Notes: generated by a model not told the origin, from the sequence alone. Shown: positions 1-9,524, counted from the first letter of the stretch. The stretch: 64,000 bases of DNA from Chryseobacterium sp. OV279 (GCF_900128945.1 NZ_FQUD01000003.1:310001-374000); one strand, 5' to 3'. Made by a program: numbers and translations.

Positions 1-410
1 TTTTATCTGAAACAAAATTGAAAATCTTTGGTTCTCTACGACATTGATATTTAAAATCTTTGTTTCCTTAGCGTTTCCACCAAGACATGATTTAAATTGA
101 AATTTTAATGCAGTGTTGGTTTTTCGAAAAGTCGCAAAAAAATAGGAAAGGATTATGCTTTAAGGCACTAGGATTTTATCTCCGATAAAATTGATTGCGT
201 TATAATTGAGTGTTTAAAGATCTCCTTAGCTGAAAATCTTTGATTTTCTTGCGCCTTAAATATTCATAAAGTTTAAAAACCTTGCGCCCTTGCGTTTTCC
301 AACAATAACAACTTTTCCAGTTTCAAATTTCCAGGTACTTTAAAAACAGAATATCTTATCCTCAACTTATTCTATGTTTTGTATATTTAATCCATCTTAT
401 TACCCATCCT
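1..410. other. Gene-free leading segment with degenerate repeated phrases
   Basis: No convincing reading frame was found on either strand; the longest ATG frame seen by eye, near position 110, is about 26 codons. The stretch holds several variants of one phrase: 'aaaatctttg' at about 51, 231 and near the start, followed by 'ccttagcg', 'cttgcgcc' or 'ccttgcgtt' types. Such degenerate 'ctttgcg/cttagcg' phrases recur in intergenic DNA later in this window (about 37150 and 43260). A near-consensus -7 element, TATATTTA at about 382, lies 29 bases before the first gene and may drive it. Confidence 0.5.
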
Positions 411-1748
411 ATGAAATATTCTCTTCTTTTTTTGCTGATTCCTTTCGTTGGCTTTTCACAGACCCGTTCAAAAGACGATGAAATAAAGAAATACGTTTCC
501 GAAGTAAACTCAGATTCTTTAAAATTTTACATCAACAAACTTGTCGGCTTTCATACGAGGCATACTTTAAGCTCAACAGACGATAAAAATCAAGGTATAG
601 GAGCGGCAAGAAACTGGGTTCTTGGAAAATTTAAGGAATATGCCAAAAATTCTGGTGGAAGAATGGAAGTTTACCTTCAGCAGGAAGATATTCAATCCGA
701 TGGAAAACGAATAGACAAGGTGACCAATCTTGGAAACCCAGTCGCTTTTTTAAAAGGAACAGATCCCAATGATAGAAGAATTTTCCTTATTTCCGCGCAT
801 CTGGATTCAAGAGTAACTGATGTGATGAACAGGACTTCATTTGCTCCCGGTGCCAATGACGATGGTAGTGGAGTAAGTGCAGTCATAGAAGCGGCAAGAA
901 TTCTGAGCAGATCTTCATTCTCAGCTTCCGTTATTTTCGTGGCTTTTTCGGGAGAAGAACAGTCACTGCTAGGATCTAAACTTCTGGCAGACAAAGCTAA
1001 AAAAGAAAACCTGCAGATAGAAGCGGTCCTGAATAATGACATGATCGGAAATCCCAAAGCCGGAGAAACCGGAGAAATCAATAACAGAATCCTTAGAGTT
1101 TTCAGTGAAGGATTGCCTGCTGCAGACTTAGATAAAAAAGGATTGAACATAAGAAATATCGGTCTTGAAAACGACGGTGAATCCCGACAGCTAGCCCGTT
1201 ACATTAAAGAAGTTGCAGAGAAATATGTGAAAGGACTTGAAGTAAAACTGATCTACAGAAACGACAGGTTCCTGCGCGGAGGTGATCATTCCAGCTTTGT
1301 CAATGAAGGGTTTCCTTCCGTAAGACTCACAGAATATTATGAAAATTATGACCATCAGCATCAGGATGTAAGAGTGGAAAATAACAAACAATATGGCGAT
1401 CTTCCTGAGTTTATAGATTACAGTTATCTGAAAAGGAATGTGGCCGCGAATATTGCTGTCCTGGCCAGTCTTGCCAAAGCCACTTCAAAACCTGAAAAGG
1501 TGGAAATAAAAGTGAAGGAACTCACCAATTCTACCACACTGCAGTGGGAAAAGCCAAAATCAGGAACTCCGGCAGGCTATTATATTTTGGTGAGAGAGAC
1601 TGACAGTTCTGTGTGGCAGAAAAAGATATGGACCAAAGAACTGACCCTTAAAATTCCACTTTCCAAAGACAATTATATTTTTGCTGTACAGACCGTTGAT
1701 CAGTATGGAAATCTAAGCGTTCCGGTTATTCCGGGTATTGCCAGATGA
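411..1748 (+). CDS. Secreted M28-family zinc metallopeptidase with C-terminal Fn3-like domain
   Basis: Predicted exported aminopeptidase-like hydrolase of 445 residues. A signal peptide (about residues 1-17, ending FVGFSQ) precedes an M28 domain. The co-catalytic zinc ligands of this family are visible: SAHLDSR (about 128), GANDDGSG (about 147), SGEEQ (about 180), NNDMIG (about 208) and GGDHSSF (about 288). From about 365 to the end the sequence looks like one fibronectin type III repeat (TLQWEKP, GYYILVRE, YIFAVQTVDQYGN). No T9SS sorting domain is seen, so the protein is probably periplasmic or released by another route. Substrate specificity cannot be read from the sequence. The gene stands alone before rsmG, with a 40-base gap to the rsmG promoter. 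Confidence 0.85.
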   Translation: MKYSLLFLLIPFVGFSQTRSKDDEIKKYVSEVNSDSLKFYINKLVGFHTRHTLSSTDDKNQGIGAARNWVLGKFKEYAKNSGGRMEVYLQQEDIQSDGKRIDKVTNLGNPVAFLKGTDPNDRRIFLISAHLDSRVTDVMNRTSFAPGANDDGSGVSAVIEAARILSRSSFSASVIFVAFSGEEQSLLGSKLLADKAKKENLQIEAVLNNDMIGNPKAGETGEINNRILRVFSEGLPAADLDKKGLNIRNIGLENDGESRQLARYIKEVAEKYVKGLEVKLIYRNDRFLRGGDHSSFVNEGFPSVRLTEYYENYDHQHQDVRVENNKQYGDLPEFIDYSYLKRNVAANIAVLASLAKATSKPEKVEIKVKELTNSTTLQWEKPKSGTPAGYYILVRETDSSVWQKKIWTKELTLKIPLSKDNYIFAVQTVDQYGNLSVPVIPGIAR

Positions 1749-1788
1749 TCGGAAAGGAAAAATTAAAGCCCGGTCACGACAACTCGAT

Positions 1789-1819
1789 TTGAATACAATA
1801 GAAATAAAACTTATTTTTG
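1789..1819 (+). promoter_or_regulatory. Bacteroidota-type promoter of rsmG
   Basis: TTG at 1789-1791 and TATTTTTG at 1812-1819 are separated by 20 bases, a full match to the TTG-N17-23-TAnnTTTG promoter of this phylum. Transcription would begin near 1825. This settles the rsmG start: the in-frame TTG at 1817 lies inside the -7 element, so ATG 1838 must be used. Confidence 0.65.
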
Positions 1820-1837
1820 CGGATTATAATAATTCAT

Positions 1838-2473
1838 ATGGCAGCGTCGTTACTATTAAAATACTTTCCGGATCTTACAGAGAAGCAGATCGAACAGTTT
1901 AACCAATTGGAAGAACTGTACAATGAATGGAATGAGAAAATCAATGTGATTTCCAGAAAAGATATGGAATCGCTGTATGAAAAGCACGTTCTGCATTCTT
2001 TGGGAATTGCTAAAGTGATGGAATTTGCTCCGGGTTCAAAAGTTCTGGACATCGGAACCGGCGGAGGTTTCCCTGGAATTCCACTGGCGATTTTGTTTCC
2101 TGAGACTCAATTTACGCTGGTAGATTCTATCGGGAAGAAGATTACTGTGGTGAAAGCAGTGGCGGAAGGAATTGGATTGACGAATCTTACCGCTGTTCAC
2201 GGAAGAGCAGAAAAGGTGAAAGAGAAGTTCCATTTTGTAGTGAGCCGTGCCGTAACCCAAATGCCGGAATTCCTGAGATGGCTGAAAGGAAAGTTTGAAA
2301 AAGAACAGATAAACCCCAAACATAACGGAGTTTTATATTTAAAAGGCGGCGATCTTGCTGAAGAACTGGCCGGAATTAAATGTGAAATATTCAACCTTAA
2401 AAACTATTTTGATGAAGAATTTTTTGATACTAAAAAAGTGATTTATGTATCAAAAGGTAATTTTAGTTCTTAA
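1838..2473 (+). CDS. rsmG: 16S rRNA (guanine-527-N7)-methyltransferase RsmG
   Basis: Cytosolic SAM-dependent methyltransferase, 211 residues from ATG 1838, that methylates G527 of 16S rRNA. The GidB/RsmG fold is clear: an N-terminal helical cap (YFPDLTEKQIEQF), the conserved WNEKINVISRKD segment, and SAM motif I, KVLDIGTGGGFPGIPLAILF (about residues 68-87). This is followed by TLVDSIGKK and the VSRAVTQ segment. Length is normal for the family. The start is chosen because an upstream in-frame TTG falls inside the promoter. The transcript leader would be only about 12-14 bases. Loss of RsmG is known to give low-level streptomycin resistance; this copy appears intact. Confidence 0.96.
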   Translation: MAASLLLKYFPDLTEKQIEQFNQLEELYNEWNEKINVISRKDMESLYEKHVLHSLGIAKVMEFAPGSKVLDIGTGGGFPGIPLAILFPETQFTLVDSIGKKITVVKAVAEGIGLTNLTAVHGRAEKVKEKFHFVVSRAVTQMPEFLRWLKGKFEKEQINPKHNGVLYLKGGDLAEELAGIKCEIFNLKNYFDEEFFDTKKVIYVSKGNFSS

Positions 2474-2535
2474 TTTTGTAAAATTAAGGAGTAATTTTTA
2501 CTGAATTTTTATTAATAATCGGTAAATTAGAGGGT

Positions 2536-2940
2536 ATGAAAAATCTTTTGAAATTTGGATTTTCCGTATTGTTTTCAGGACTGGTTTTTGTCTCCTGTGA
2601 AGATGATGATTATCAGACCATACAGTCCATTGCCAAGATCAGGATCGACAGTGTGAAGGTCATGAAAGATACCATGGATGTGTTTACAATACAGAGCATT
2701 AAGACGTATTCTACCTATCCGTCCCAATGTGAAGGGTTTTACGGATATGATTATATTCATGACAGCAGCCTCGGAAGATCTGTTACTGCCTACAAATATA
2801 CTGTTGAAGGGCCTTGTGCTCAGGAAGCTCATGTAGGGGCAAACCAGATCAATTTCAGCCCACGCCAGCCCGGAAATTATGTGTTTAAATTCTGGAACGG
2901 CAACAACAGCTGGATCACCAAAACAATTGTAGTTGAATAA
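2536..2940 (+). CDS. Small lipoprotein of unknown function
   Basis: 134 residues with a lipoprotein signal peptide: a charged start MKNLLK, a hydrophobic core, and the lipobox FVSC with Cys21, followed by EDDD. The acidic +2 to +5 residues resemble sorting signals seen in Bacteroidota lipoproteins. The mature part has two cysteines besides the lipid anchor (SQCEGF and GPCAQE) that could pair, and ends in a beta-rich stretch (NYVFKFWNGNNSWITKTIVVE). I do not recognise a named family. A TAATTTTG promoter-like element overlaps the rsmG stop (2471-2478). The stop codon overlaps the start of the next gene, so the two are probably co-translated. Confidence 0.75.
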   Translation: MKNLLKFGFSVLFSGLVFVSCEDDDYQTIQSIAKIRIDSVKVMKDTMDVFTIQSIKTYSTYPSQCEGFYGYDYIHDSSLGRSVTAYKYTVEGPCAQEAHVGANQINFSPRQPGNYVFKFWNGNNSWITKTIVVE

Positions 2941-3479
2941 TGATGAAATTGATTTCACTTTTTTGCCTGCTTACTTTGAATACCCTGTCTGGACAGAAAA
3001 TCATCTGGAATGAAGACCGGAAACTGGTTTGGGATGACTTTAAAAGTCCGGTGAACAGGAAAAATAATCCCGATGTAGCTGCTTATACCCATTGTGGCTG
3101 GGAATATTCTGTGGTGAAATCTACCAATCCGAAATCTCCTGTAAAAATTGAGATTACCGCTATTTTCAATGAAGACAGATCCTGGAAAGATACCAAAAGG
3201 ATGAATGACTATATTCTCCTTCATGAGCAGAAACATTTCGATATTGCGGAATTATTTGCCCGGAGATTCAGAAAAGAAGTAGATGAGAAAATCAAAACCT
3301 CCGGTGATTACGATAAAAATTTTAAAGCACTCTATCAAAAAATATCAAACGATTATAAGAATTTTCAAATCTCCTATGACAAAATCACAGAACATGGGAT
3401 AAATAAAGAAAAACAGGCAGAATACAATGCCCTCATCGACGAAGAAATAGACCACTTAAAAAGCTATAAAGCCTCTTGA
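2940..3479 (+). CDS. DUF922-type secreted putative metalloprotease
   Basis: 179 residues with a short signal peptide (about residues 1-18, LLTLNTLSGQ). The sequence matches the style of DUF922 proteins: WNEDRKLVWDDFKSP near the N-terminus and the zinc-binding-like motif LLHEQKHFDIAE, an HExxH pattern (HEQKH, about residues 95-99). A zinc protease role is inferred from the motif and not proven. The ATG at 2940 overlaps the preceding stop codon; a second ATG at 2943 is equally usable. The stop (3477-3479) overlaps the TTG start of the next gene by four bases, so 2536-6169 reads as one translationally coupled unit. Confidence 0.75.
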   Translation: MMKLISLFCLLTLNTLSGQKIIWNEDRKLVWDDFKSPVNRKNNPDVAAYTHCGWEYSVVKSTNPKSPVKIEITAIFNEDRSWKDTKRMNDYILLHEQKHFDIAELFARRFRKEVDEKIKTSGDYDKNFKALYQKISNDYKNFQISYDKITEHGINKEKQAEYNALIDEEIDHLKSYKAS

Positions 3480-6169
3480 AATTCCTCAATAAGATCATCC
3501 ACGAACTGCTGGCCCAAAATGCGGACCTGTCTGAGTTTAATATCGTTCTGCCCGGAAAGCGTCCCATCGTATTCATCAGGCAGATCCTGGAAGAAAACAA
3601 TTATTCAGGATTCCTTCCCAATTTTTTTACCGTAGAAGAACTGATCGACAGGATTGCAGATAAGCAGCCGGTTCAGGGGATCTCTCTGTGGCTTTTTGCC
3701 TTTGATGTGTACCGGAACCTTGGCCTTATCCCGAAAGATGATTTTGCGGACTTTTTAAAGTGGTTTCCGACCCTTCAGAAGGACTGGGATGATATCCTGA
3801 AGTTCTCTGACAGTGATGAAGCCGTTTTGCAATATATGTTTGATGAAGAGCGAATCAAAGAATGGGCTCAGGATCTGGGAGAAGATGATGACGTTCCGCG
3901 TAAGAAATTTCTTAATTTCTGGCAGAATATGAACATTTTTCTTCCTGTCTTAAAGAAAAAACTGAAGGAAAAGAATTGGGCAACTTCCGGCATGATCCAT
4001 GAAACAGCTAAATCGAAGATTGTAGATTTTGCTAAAAACACTTCCGAACATTTTATTTTCTGTGGTTTCAATGCTTTTACACCTGTGGAAGAGAAGCTGG
4101 TAAGAAGCCTGCTGCAGTGGAATAAAGCACAGTGTTTTTTTCAGGCGGACCGTTATTATTTTGATGACGAAAGACAGGAAGCAGGAAAATTTCTCCGAAA
4201 CCATAAAATGTGGAAAGAATTTGATGATGACAGGGCTTTTCAGTGGATTGAGGATGATTTTAACCAGCCTAAAAATATAAAAGTCTACGAAGTTTCCGGA
4301 AATGTAACGCAGACGAAAGTGCTGCCCGAAATTTTTAAGGAAATTGAAAACAAGACTTATTCCAATACAGCAGTTGTATTGCTGGATGAGAATTTACTTC
4401 CTGCAAGTTTGGACGTCATGTACGAAGTTGATAACCTGAATATTACCATGGGTTTTCCGCTGAAGAATCTTTCATTTTCCAATGCAGTCAAACAGCTTTT
4501 TTATCTTCAGAAACAACTGGAGAAAAACAAGTCTTCCTATTACTACAGAGATATTTTCCCGATCCTTGAAGAGCTTCCGAAATCTGCTGAAGATGAAACG
4601 ATTATCAGTAATTTCAGGACAAAAATAGAGGAGAGGAATATTGTTTATATATCAAGAAAACTCTTAGAAGGACTTCTGAGCGGGCTTTCGTACTATGGTC
4701 TCCTTAAAAAAGCGGATCACACCGGAGTTTATCTGGATATGCTGATCAGTTTCTGCCGTGATATCAAGTGGCTGGAAATAGATGATATTCAGTATGAAAA
4801 CGTTTCCCATTTTGAAAATGCCTTCAGGATCATTAAAAACCAGGTGAGTCCCTATGATTTTGAAATCAAAATGGAAACGCTGGAAATTCTGATCAACCAG
4901 CATGTGAATTCTGAAAGTATAGATTTTCAGGGGGAACCACTTCGCGGACTCCAGATTATGGGACTTCTGGAAACCCGTCTCTTAAACTTTGAAAACGTGA
5001 TCATGCTTTCCGTGAATGAAGGGAAGCTTCCTTTGGGAAATTCGCAGAACACGTATATTCCATTTGATATAAGAAGGTATTTTGATCTTCATACGTTCCT
5101 GGAAAATGACAGCATTTATGCTTATCACTTTTACAGACTTATTCAGGATTCTCAAAATGTCCACTTGTTATACAATGCACTCAGTTCCGGGGTAAATACC
5201 GGAGAGAAGAGCCGGTTCATTACGCAGATTGAAATGGAGAGTTCCCATCCGATAGAACATCTTATTATTGAGAATTCTTCCGAGCCGATTGCTTCCATGC
5301 CTATAGAAATTCCGAAGACGGAAATTGTAATGGAAAGACTTGAAAAGTGGAAAGAAAAAGTATCGGCTTCCCACCTGACGAGCTACCTTTATAATCCGAT
5401 TGATTTTTACCTTTCGAAGATATTGAAGACGTCAGAAACGGATGAAATTGAAGAAGAACTGTCGGTTAAAAACTATGGAAATTTAGTTCACTATTCACTT
5501 CAAGAAGTATATGAATTGCTTAAAGGTAAAGTTTTAAAGGAAAAGGATTTACTGAATTCAATTAAAGAGATAGATCAATATATTAATGTAGCAATTGAAA
5601 AGCTGAAACACCAGCCGGAATTTTATGAAAAAGGGATGAATTACATCCACAGAGCTATTGCTAAAAAGGTGATTGAAAATGTTCTGAACCATGATCTTGA
5701 ATTGGTGAGAAGTGGTAATACCCTCGAGATTTTAGACATTGAAAAAAGGTTTGAAAATGTAGATTTTTATCTTGATGCCAAAGACAAAATTTCATTCTTA
5801 GGATTTATCGACCGGATAGACCGCCTGAACGGGACATTAAGAATTATCGATTATAAGACCGCAAAAATCAAAAATCTTACGGTAAAAATAGACGAAAACA
5901 ACGTCACCGATTATTTCCATAACAGCGAAAGAAAACAGGCCCTGCAGCTTTGTATTTATCATTATGTGGTACAGAATCTTCCGGAGTTCTGGGGACTTCC
6001 TATCGAAACAGGGATCTGGAGTTTTGCAGAAGCTAAAAAAGGAGTGGTTTCATTACAGTTTGAAAAAGGAAGTATTGATGATGCGATGATGTCTGTGAAA
6101 AATCTGATCCTCGAAATTCTGAATCCCGATCTCAGCTTTATTGAAAATATCAAGTCTTATTCGAATTAA
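3476..6169 (+). CDS. AddB-like PD-(D/E)XK nuclease family protein
   Basis: 897 residues. The C-terminal 230 residues carry a RecB/AddB-type nuclease core: a helical NYGNLVHYSLQEVYE segment (about 665), LGFIDRIDRLNG (about 777) and RIIDYKTAK (about 792), giving the acidic and lysine residues of the PD-(D/E)XK fold, followed by the QALQLCIYHY helix. The N-terminal two thirds resemble an inactivated superfamily-1 helicase. The position of a Walker A loop reads VLPGKRP and lacks a normal GKT/S. The four-cysteine Fe-S cluster of Firmicutes AddB is absent. The likely partner is an AddA/UvrD-type helicase, which is not in this window. The only near start is TTG 3476: an in-frame stop lies three codons upstream and no ATG follows for about 120 codons. 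Confidence 0.82.
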   Translation: MKFLNKIIHELLAQNADLSEFNIVLPGKRPIVFIRQILEENNYSGFLPNFFTVEELIDRIADKQPVQGISLWLFAFDVYRNLGLIPKDDFADFLKWFPTLQKDWDDILKFSDSDEAVLQYMFDEERIKEWAQDLGEDDDVPRKKFLNFWQNMNIFLPVLKKKLKEKNWATSGMIHETAKSKIVDFAKNTSEHFIFCGFNAFTPVEEKLVRSLLQWNKAQCFFQADRYYFDDERQEAGKFLRNHKMWKEFDDDRAFQWIEDDFNQPKNIKVYEVSGNVTQTKVLPEIFKEIENKTYSNTAVVLLDENLLPASLDVMYEVDNLNITMGFPLKNLSFSNAVKQLFYLQKQLEKNKSSYYYRDIFPILEELPKSAEDETIISNFRTKIEERNIVYISRKLLEGLLSGLSYYGLLKKADHTGVYLDMLISFCRDIKWLEIDDIQYENVSHFENAFRIIKNQVSPYDFEIKMETLEILINQHVNSESIDFQGEPLRGLQIMGLLETRLLNFENVIMLSVNEGKLPLGNSQNTYIPFDIRRYFDLHTFLENDSIYAYHFYRLIQDSQNVHLLYNALSSGVNTGEKSRFITQIEMESSHPIEHLIIENSSEPIASMPIEIPKTEIVMERLEKWKEKVSASHLTSYLYNPIDFYLSKILKTSETDEIEEELSVKNYGNLVHYSLQEVYELLKGKVLKEKDLLNSIKEIDQYINVAIEKLKHQPEFYEKGMNYIHRAIAKKVIENVLNHDLELVRSGNTLEILDIEKRFENVDFYLDAKDKISFLGFIDRIDRLNGTLRIIDYKTAKIKNLTVKIDENNVTDYFHNSERKQALQLCIYHYVVQNLPEFWGLPIETGIWSFAEAKKGVVSLQFEKGSIDDAMMSVKNLILEILNPDLSFIENIKSYSN

Positions 6170-6173
6170 AAAA

Positions 6174-6195
6174 TGCACCTCATTGCTGAAGTGCA
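6174..6195. terminator. Weak hairpin between convergent genes
   Basis: TGCACcTCA and TGAaGTGCA can form an eight-pair stem with one mismatch around a four-base loop, between the nuclease stop and the stop of the convergent lipase gene. There is no long U-run, so termination strength is doubtful. Confidence 0.35.
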
Positions 6196-6232
6196 CTCAA
6201 TTTGAAATGAAGAATATACAAGCGTCTTTGTC

Positions 6233-8182
6233 TTATAGTTTTACTTTTTTGTTGGTTATTTTTCCATCGCTATCACTCATTTGAACAACATAAATTCCTG
6301 ATTCCAGGCTTTTTGATTCAAATTCTGATTTGTTAACTTCCTGTTGCAAAATCAATGCACCGGATATGCTGTAGATGCTGATGTTCTTAATGCCGTTATC
6401 TGCTCTTGCAACGATCTGACGGCTTCTCGTAAATATTTCTGCTTTGTTGGCTAATGAACGGTCTGTCAGCGTTTTCTTGAACTGCAGATTATAATATTGA
6501 GTAACGATTTCGAAGGTATTATTTTGATTATCAATGTCTTTTGTGCTAATTCCTCCGTCTGAAGCATACTGTTCCTGAGATACTGTTTTTAACAGGTTTT
6601 TATTTTCATCAAAAATATTAACCGCAATCAGTTCTTCCTGATGAACTTTTAATTTTAACAAACCATTGTTTTCTGACTGTATGATCTCATTTTCAGGAAC
6701 TTCTATAGGGGTGTTCTTAACGAATGGAAGTAATTTCTGATCATTGTTTTCCTGTACCTTAAGAAGATATACGCCATCTTTCAATGAAGATAAACTGTTT
6801 CCTGTCGCTGACTTGCTTGCCACTTTTTCCTGATTGAAATCTGTAATTCCGACCAGCTGCATGTTTCCAAGATCCGGTTTTAATTGAGAAGAGTAGAGCG
6901 AAGTTACGGTTTCCGGGTTAGTGTTTCCCTGTTGTTTTGAAGTCAGAATAGCCCACTGGTTCAGAAGACCTCCGCTTCTGAGTGTATTGAATTTCGCATT
7001 GGATGCCAGTGTGAATGGAACAATTCCTCCAACATGCCCTAAAGGTCCCCAAAAGAATGAATCCAGTTTATATTTATTCAGATCCCACCAAGCGTAGTAG
7101 CCACGCTGTACGTCAATGGTTTTGGATGTGTTTTCAGGCGGAATAGCCAGGTCAACAGAAGAATGGCCTAGGGTCATTGGTGTTTTGTTGTACCAGTCAT
7201 ACACATCCTTAGGTTTTAAGCATTGTCTGAACTTGCTATTAAGATTGTTGGTTGTTTCGTTGATGAAATTCTGAGTGAAAAGCTTTCTCCAGATCACCGG
7301 TCCCCAAAGAAGGCCTCCGTTATCCTGAACAACATGATAGTCGTATTTATCCAGATATTCCGGAGAAATAACCTCTGAAATGTCATTGGTATAGCTTTTA
7401 TAGCCCATATTGTTACAGGAATGAACAACATTAGCCAGAAACGAGGTAAACGGATAAAAATCTTTCTCCAGAACTCCTTTGTTTAAAGTGACTCCTGAAA
7501 AATCATAAGGTCCGTCTCCCATATAGGCATACTTGAACTTCAGATTGGTAGGATTGGAAATATTGAGTCTTTTTAAGGTGGACATGGCAGCGTGAGCCCC
7601 CTGAGAATAACCTGCCAGGAAATATTCATCATAACGTTTGATTCCCTGCTGAGCCAGAACTTTGTTGGCTGCGGTTACGAAATCTATCGTCGCACCAGCC
7701 TCTGTAGCATAATCTACATAAGGGTGAACACCGTCGCCGGTTCCCATACCAACGTAGTCAGGAGCCATTAAAATATAGCCGTTAAGGACGTAAGAAAGTT
7801 CAACGACAAATCCGGCGGTTAAAGCCCCTTTAAAGTTGGAAGGCACATTATTCCTGCTGTCTGTGGTTCCGTGGTCAGAAACTATGGTAGAAAGCTTAAA
7901 ATTGACGTTGGGATACATCAGCAGTCCCGTAGCTTTTACGAGAACGTTATTTTCATTTTTGGTGTAATAGGTGATCTTGTAACCTTTTAGGCCTACGTTG
8001 AAGCCATTCAGGTAACTCACGAAATCCGGAGCGTTCTGCTCGCCAAGACTGTTGGCGATAAAATTAACAACACCCTGCGGAGTCAGATCCAGTTTTTGTT
8101 CAACGTTCACAAGATCTCCTGCCTGTTGGGCAAAAAAGAACGGAGCCGTTAAACCTAATAAAAGCGTGGATAGTTTTTTCAT
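6233..8182 (-). CDS. T9SS-exported secretory-lipase-like alpha/beta hydrolase
   Basis: 649 residues from ATG 8182; an upstream in-frame ATG at 8224 would place 14 extra residues before a perfect signal peptide (MKKLSTLLLGLTAPFFFAQ), so the shorter start is chosen. The middle is an alpha/beta-hydrolase with the nucleophile elbow LAGYSQGAHAAM (GYSQG, about residue 205), preceded by a LMAPDYVGMG segment typical of secretory lipases. The last 80 or so residues form a type A T9SS sorting domain: NISIYSISGALILQQE, then LESGIYVVQMSDSDGKITNKK and a terminal KL. The protein would cross the outer membrane through the type IX machinery and be released or anchored outside. The substrate is probably an ester or lipid; this is inference from the fold. 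Confidence 0.85.
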   Translation of the reverse strand: MKKLSTLLLGLTAPFFFAQQAGDLVNVEQKLDLTPQGVVNFIANSLGEQNAPDFVSYLNGFNVGLKGYKITYYTKNENNVLVKATGLLMYPNVNFKLSTIVSDHGTTDSRNNVPSNFKGALTAGFVVELSYVLNGYILMAPDYVGMGTGDGVHPYVDYATEAGATIDFVTAANKVLAQQGIKRYDEYFLAGYSQGAHAAMSTLKRLNISNPTNLKFKYAYMGDGPYDFSGVTLNKGVLEKDFYPFTSFLANVVHSCNNMGYKSYTNDISEVISPEYLDKYDYHVVQDNGGLLWGPVIWRKLFTQNFINETTNNLNSKFRQCLKPKDVYDWYNKTPMTLGHSSVDLAIPPENTSKTIDVQRGYYAWWDLNKYKLDSFFWGPLGHVGGIVPFTLASNAKFNTLRSGGLLNQWAILTSKQQGNTNPETVTSLYSSQLKPDLGNMQLVGITDFNQEKVASKSATGNSLSSLKDGVYLLKVQENNDQKLLPFVKNTPIEVPENEIIQSENNGLLKLKVHQEELIAVNIFDENKNLLKTVSQEQYASDGGISTKDIDNQNNTFEIVTQYYNLQFKKTLTDRSLANKAEIFTRSRQIVARADNGIKNISIYSISGALILQQEVNKSEFESKSLESGIYVVQMSDSDGKITNKKVKL

Positions 8183-8292
8183 ATCAATATTTTTTATTGA
8201 GATTAAATTAGATATTTTTAACAAAACCGTTAGAATATTAATACATCAATAATTATTCATTGAATACAAGTTCCCCGCAAAGTGAGTAAAAG

Positions 8293-8322
8293 AAGGAGTC
8301 CGGCCGAATGGCCGGACTCCTT
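8293..8322 (-). terminator. Strong hairpin terminator of the glutaryl-CoA dehydrogenase gene
   Basis: A perfect 13-pair stem (8293-8305 with 8310-8322, core GGAGTCCGGCC) closes a GAAT loop. On the minus strand it is followed by a T-rich run, 24 bases after the dehydrogenase stop. Confidence 0.85.
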
Positions 8323-8345
8323 TTCCGTATATTTTTAGCTTTGAA

Positions 8346-9524
8346 TTAAAAAGCGTTGATTCCCGTAATATCTAAACCGGTGATCAGTAAATGTACATCG
8401 TGTGTACCTTCGTAAGTGATCACAGATTCCAGGTTGGCTGCGTGTCTCATCATTGGGAATTCACCCATGATTCCCATTCCGCCAAGGATTTGTCTTGATT
8501 CTCTTGCGATATCAATTGCCATTTTCACGTTGTTACGTTTAGCCATTGAGATTTGTGCAGGACTTGCTTTGTGGTCATTTTTAAGATTTCCTAACTGAAG
8601 ACAAAGTAACTGGGCTTTCGTGATTTCCGTTAAGAATTCAGCCAGTTTCTTCTGTTGAAGCTGGAAAGAACCGATTGGCTTTCCAAACTGTCTTCTTTCT
8701 TTGGAATATTGAACGGCTGTACAGTAGCAGTCAATCGCTGCACCGATTACACCCCATGAGATTCCGTATCTCGCAGAATTAAGACAAGATAAAGGTCCTT
8801 TCAATCCGGTTACACCAGGGAGAAGGTTTTCTTTAGGAACTTTCACGTCATTGAATACCAGTTCTCCGGTTTTAGATGCTCTTAAGCTCCATTTATTATG
8901 CGTTTCCGGAGTGGTGAAACCTTCCATTCCTCTTTCAACAATTAATCCCTGAATTTTTCCTTCTTCATTTTTTGCCCAGATTACAGCAATATCGCAAACC
9001 GGGGAATTCGTGATCCACATTTTGGCACCGTTCAGAAGATAATGGTCGCCCATATCTTTGAAATACGTTTCCATAGAACTTGGATCTGAACCGTGGTTAG
9101 GCTCCGTCAATCCGAAAGAACCGATCATTTCTCCCGCAGCAAGGTGAGGAAGGTATTTTTTCTTCTGTTCCTCAGAACCGAATTCATTAATAGGGAACAT
9201 CACCAGCGAGCTCTGTACTGAAGCAGCAGAACGTACTGCAGAATCTCCTCTTTCCAATTCCTGCATGATCAAACCGTAAGAAATCTGATCTAACCCTGAA
9301 CCGCCGTACTCAACCGGAATATATGGACCTAAAGCTCCAATTTTTCCCAATTCTTTCATTAAGCCCGGAATATCTGTATGATTTTGCGCGGCCTGATCAA
9401 TCTGCGGCATTACAAAACTCTCCACCCAATCTCTTACCGATTGACGGATCAGTTTGTGTTCTTCAGTAAGTAAAGCATCAATTCCGTAGTAGTCTGGAAT
9501 GCTTGTAAGAGGATAATATGACAT
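8346..9524 (-). CDS. gcdH: Glutaryl-CoA dehydrogenase (acyl-CoA dehydrogenase family)
   Basis: 392-residue FAD-dependent cytosolic enzyme that converts glutaryl-CoA to crotonyl-CoA and CO2 in lysine/tryptophan breakdown. Evidence for this branch over a generic acyl-CoA dehydrogenase: RSAASVQSSLVMFPI (about residue 80, with the arginine that binds the substrate carboxylate in characterised enzymes), FGLTEPNHGSDPSSMET (about 130), and the C-terminal ITYEGTHDVHLLITG (about 370) containing the catalytic glutamate. The end DITGINAF also matches the family. Length is normal. The gene appears monocistronic, ending in a strong terminator. Confidence 0.9.
   Translation of the reverse strand: MSYYPLTSIPDYYGIDALLTEEHKLIRQSVRDWVESFVMPQIDQAAQNHTDIPGLMKELGKIGALGPYIPVEYGGSGLDQISYGLIMQELERGDSAVRSAASVQSSLVMFPINEFGSEEQKKKYLPHLAAGEMIGSFGLTEPNHGSDPSSMETYFKDMGDHYLLNGAKMWITNSPVCDIAVIWAKNEEGKIQGLIVERGMEGFTTPETHNKWSLRASKTGELVFNDVKVPKENLLPGVTGLKGPLSCLNSARYGISWGVIGAAIDCYCTAVQYSKERRQFGKPIGSFQLQQKKLAEFLTEITKAQLLCLQLGNLKNDHKASPAQISMAKRNNVKMAIDIARESRQILGGMGIMGEFPMMRHAANLESVITYEGTHDVHLLITGLDITGINAF

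Noticed and set aside
692..1150. 152-codon frame antisense to the M28 peptidase
   Set aside because: It lies wholly within a well-supported gene, has no family resemblance and no promoter; it is a shadow frame.
1817..1837. TTG start giving RsmG seven extra residues
   Set aside because: The TTG lies inside the -7 promoter element, upstream of the predicted transcript start.
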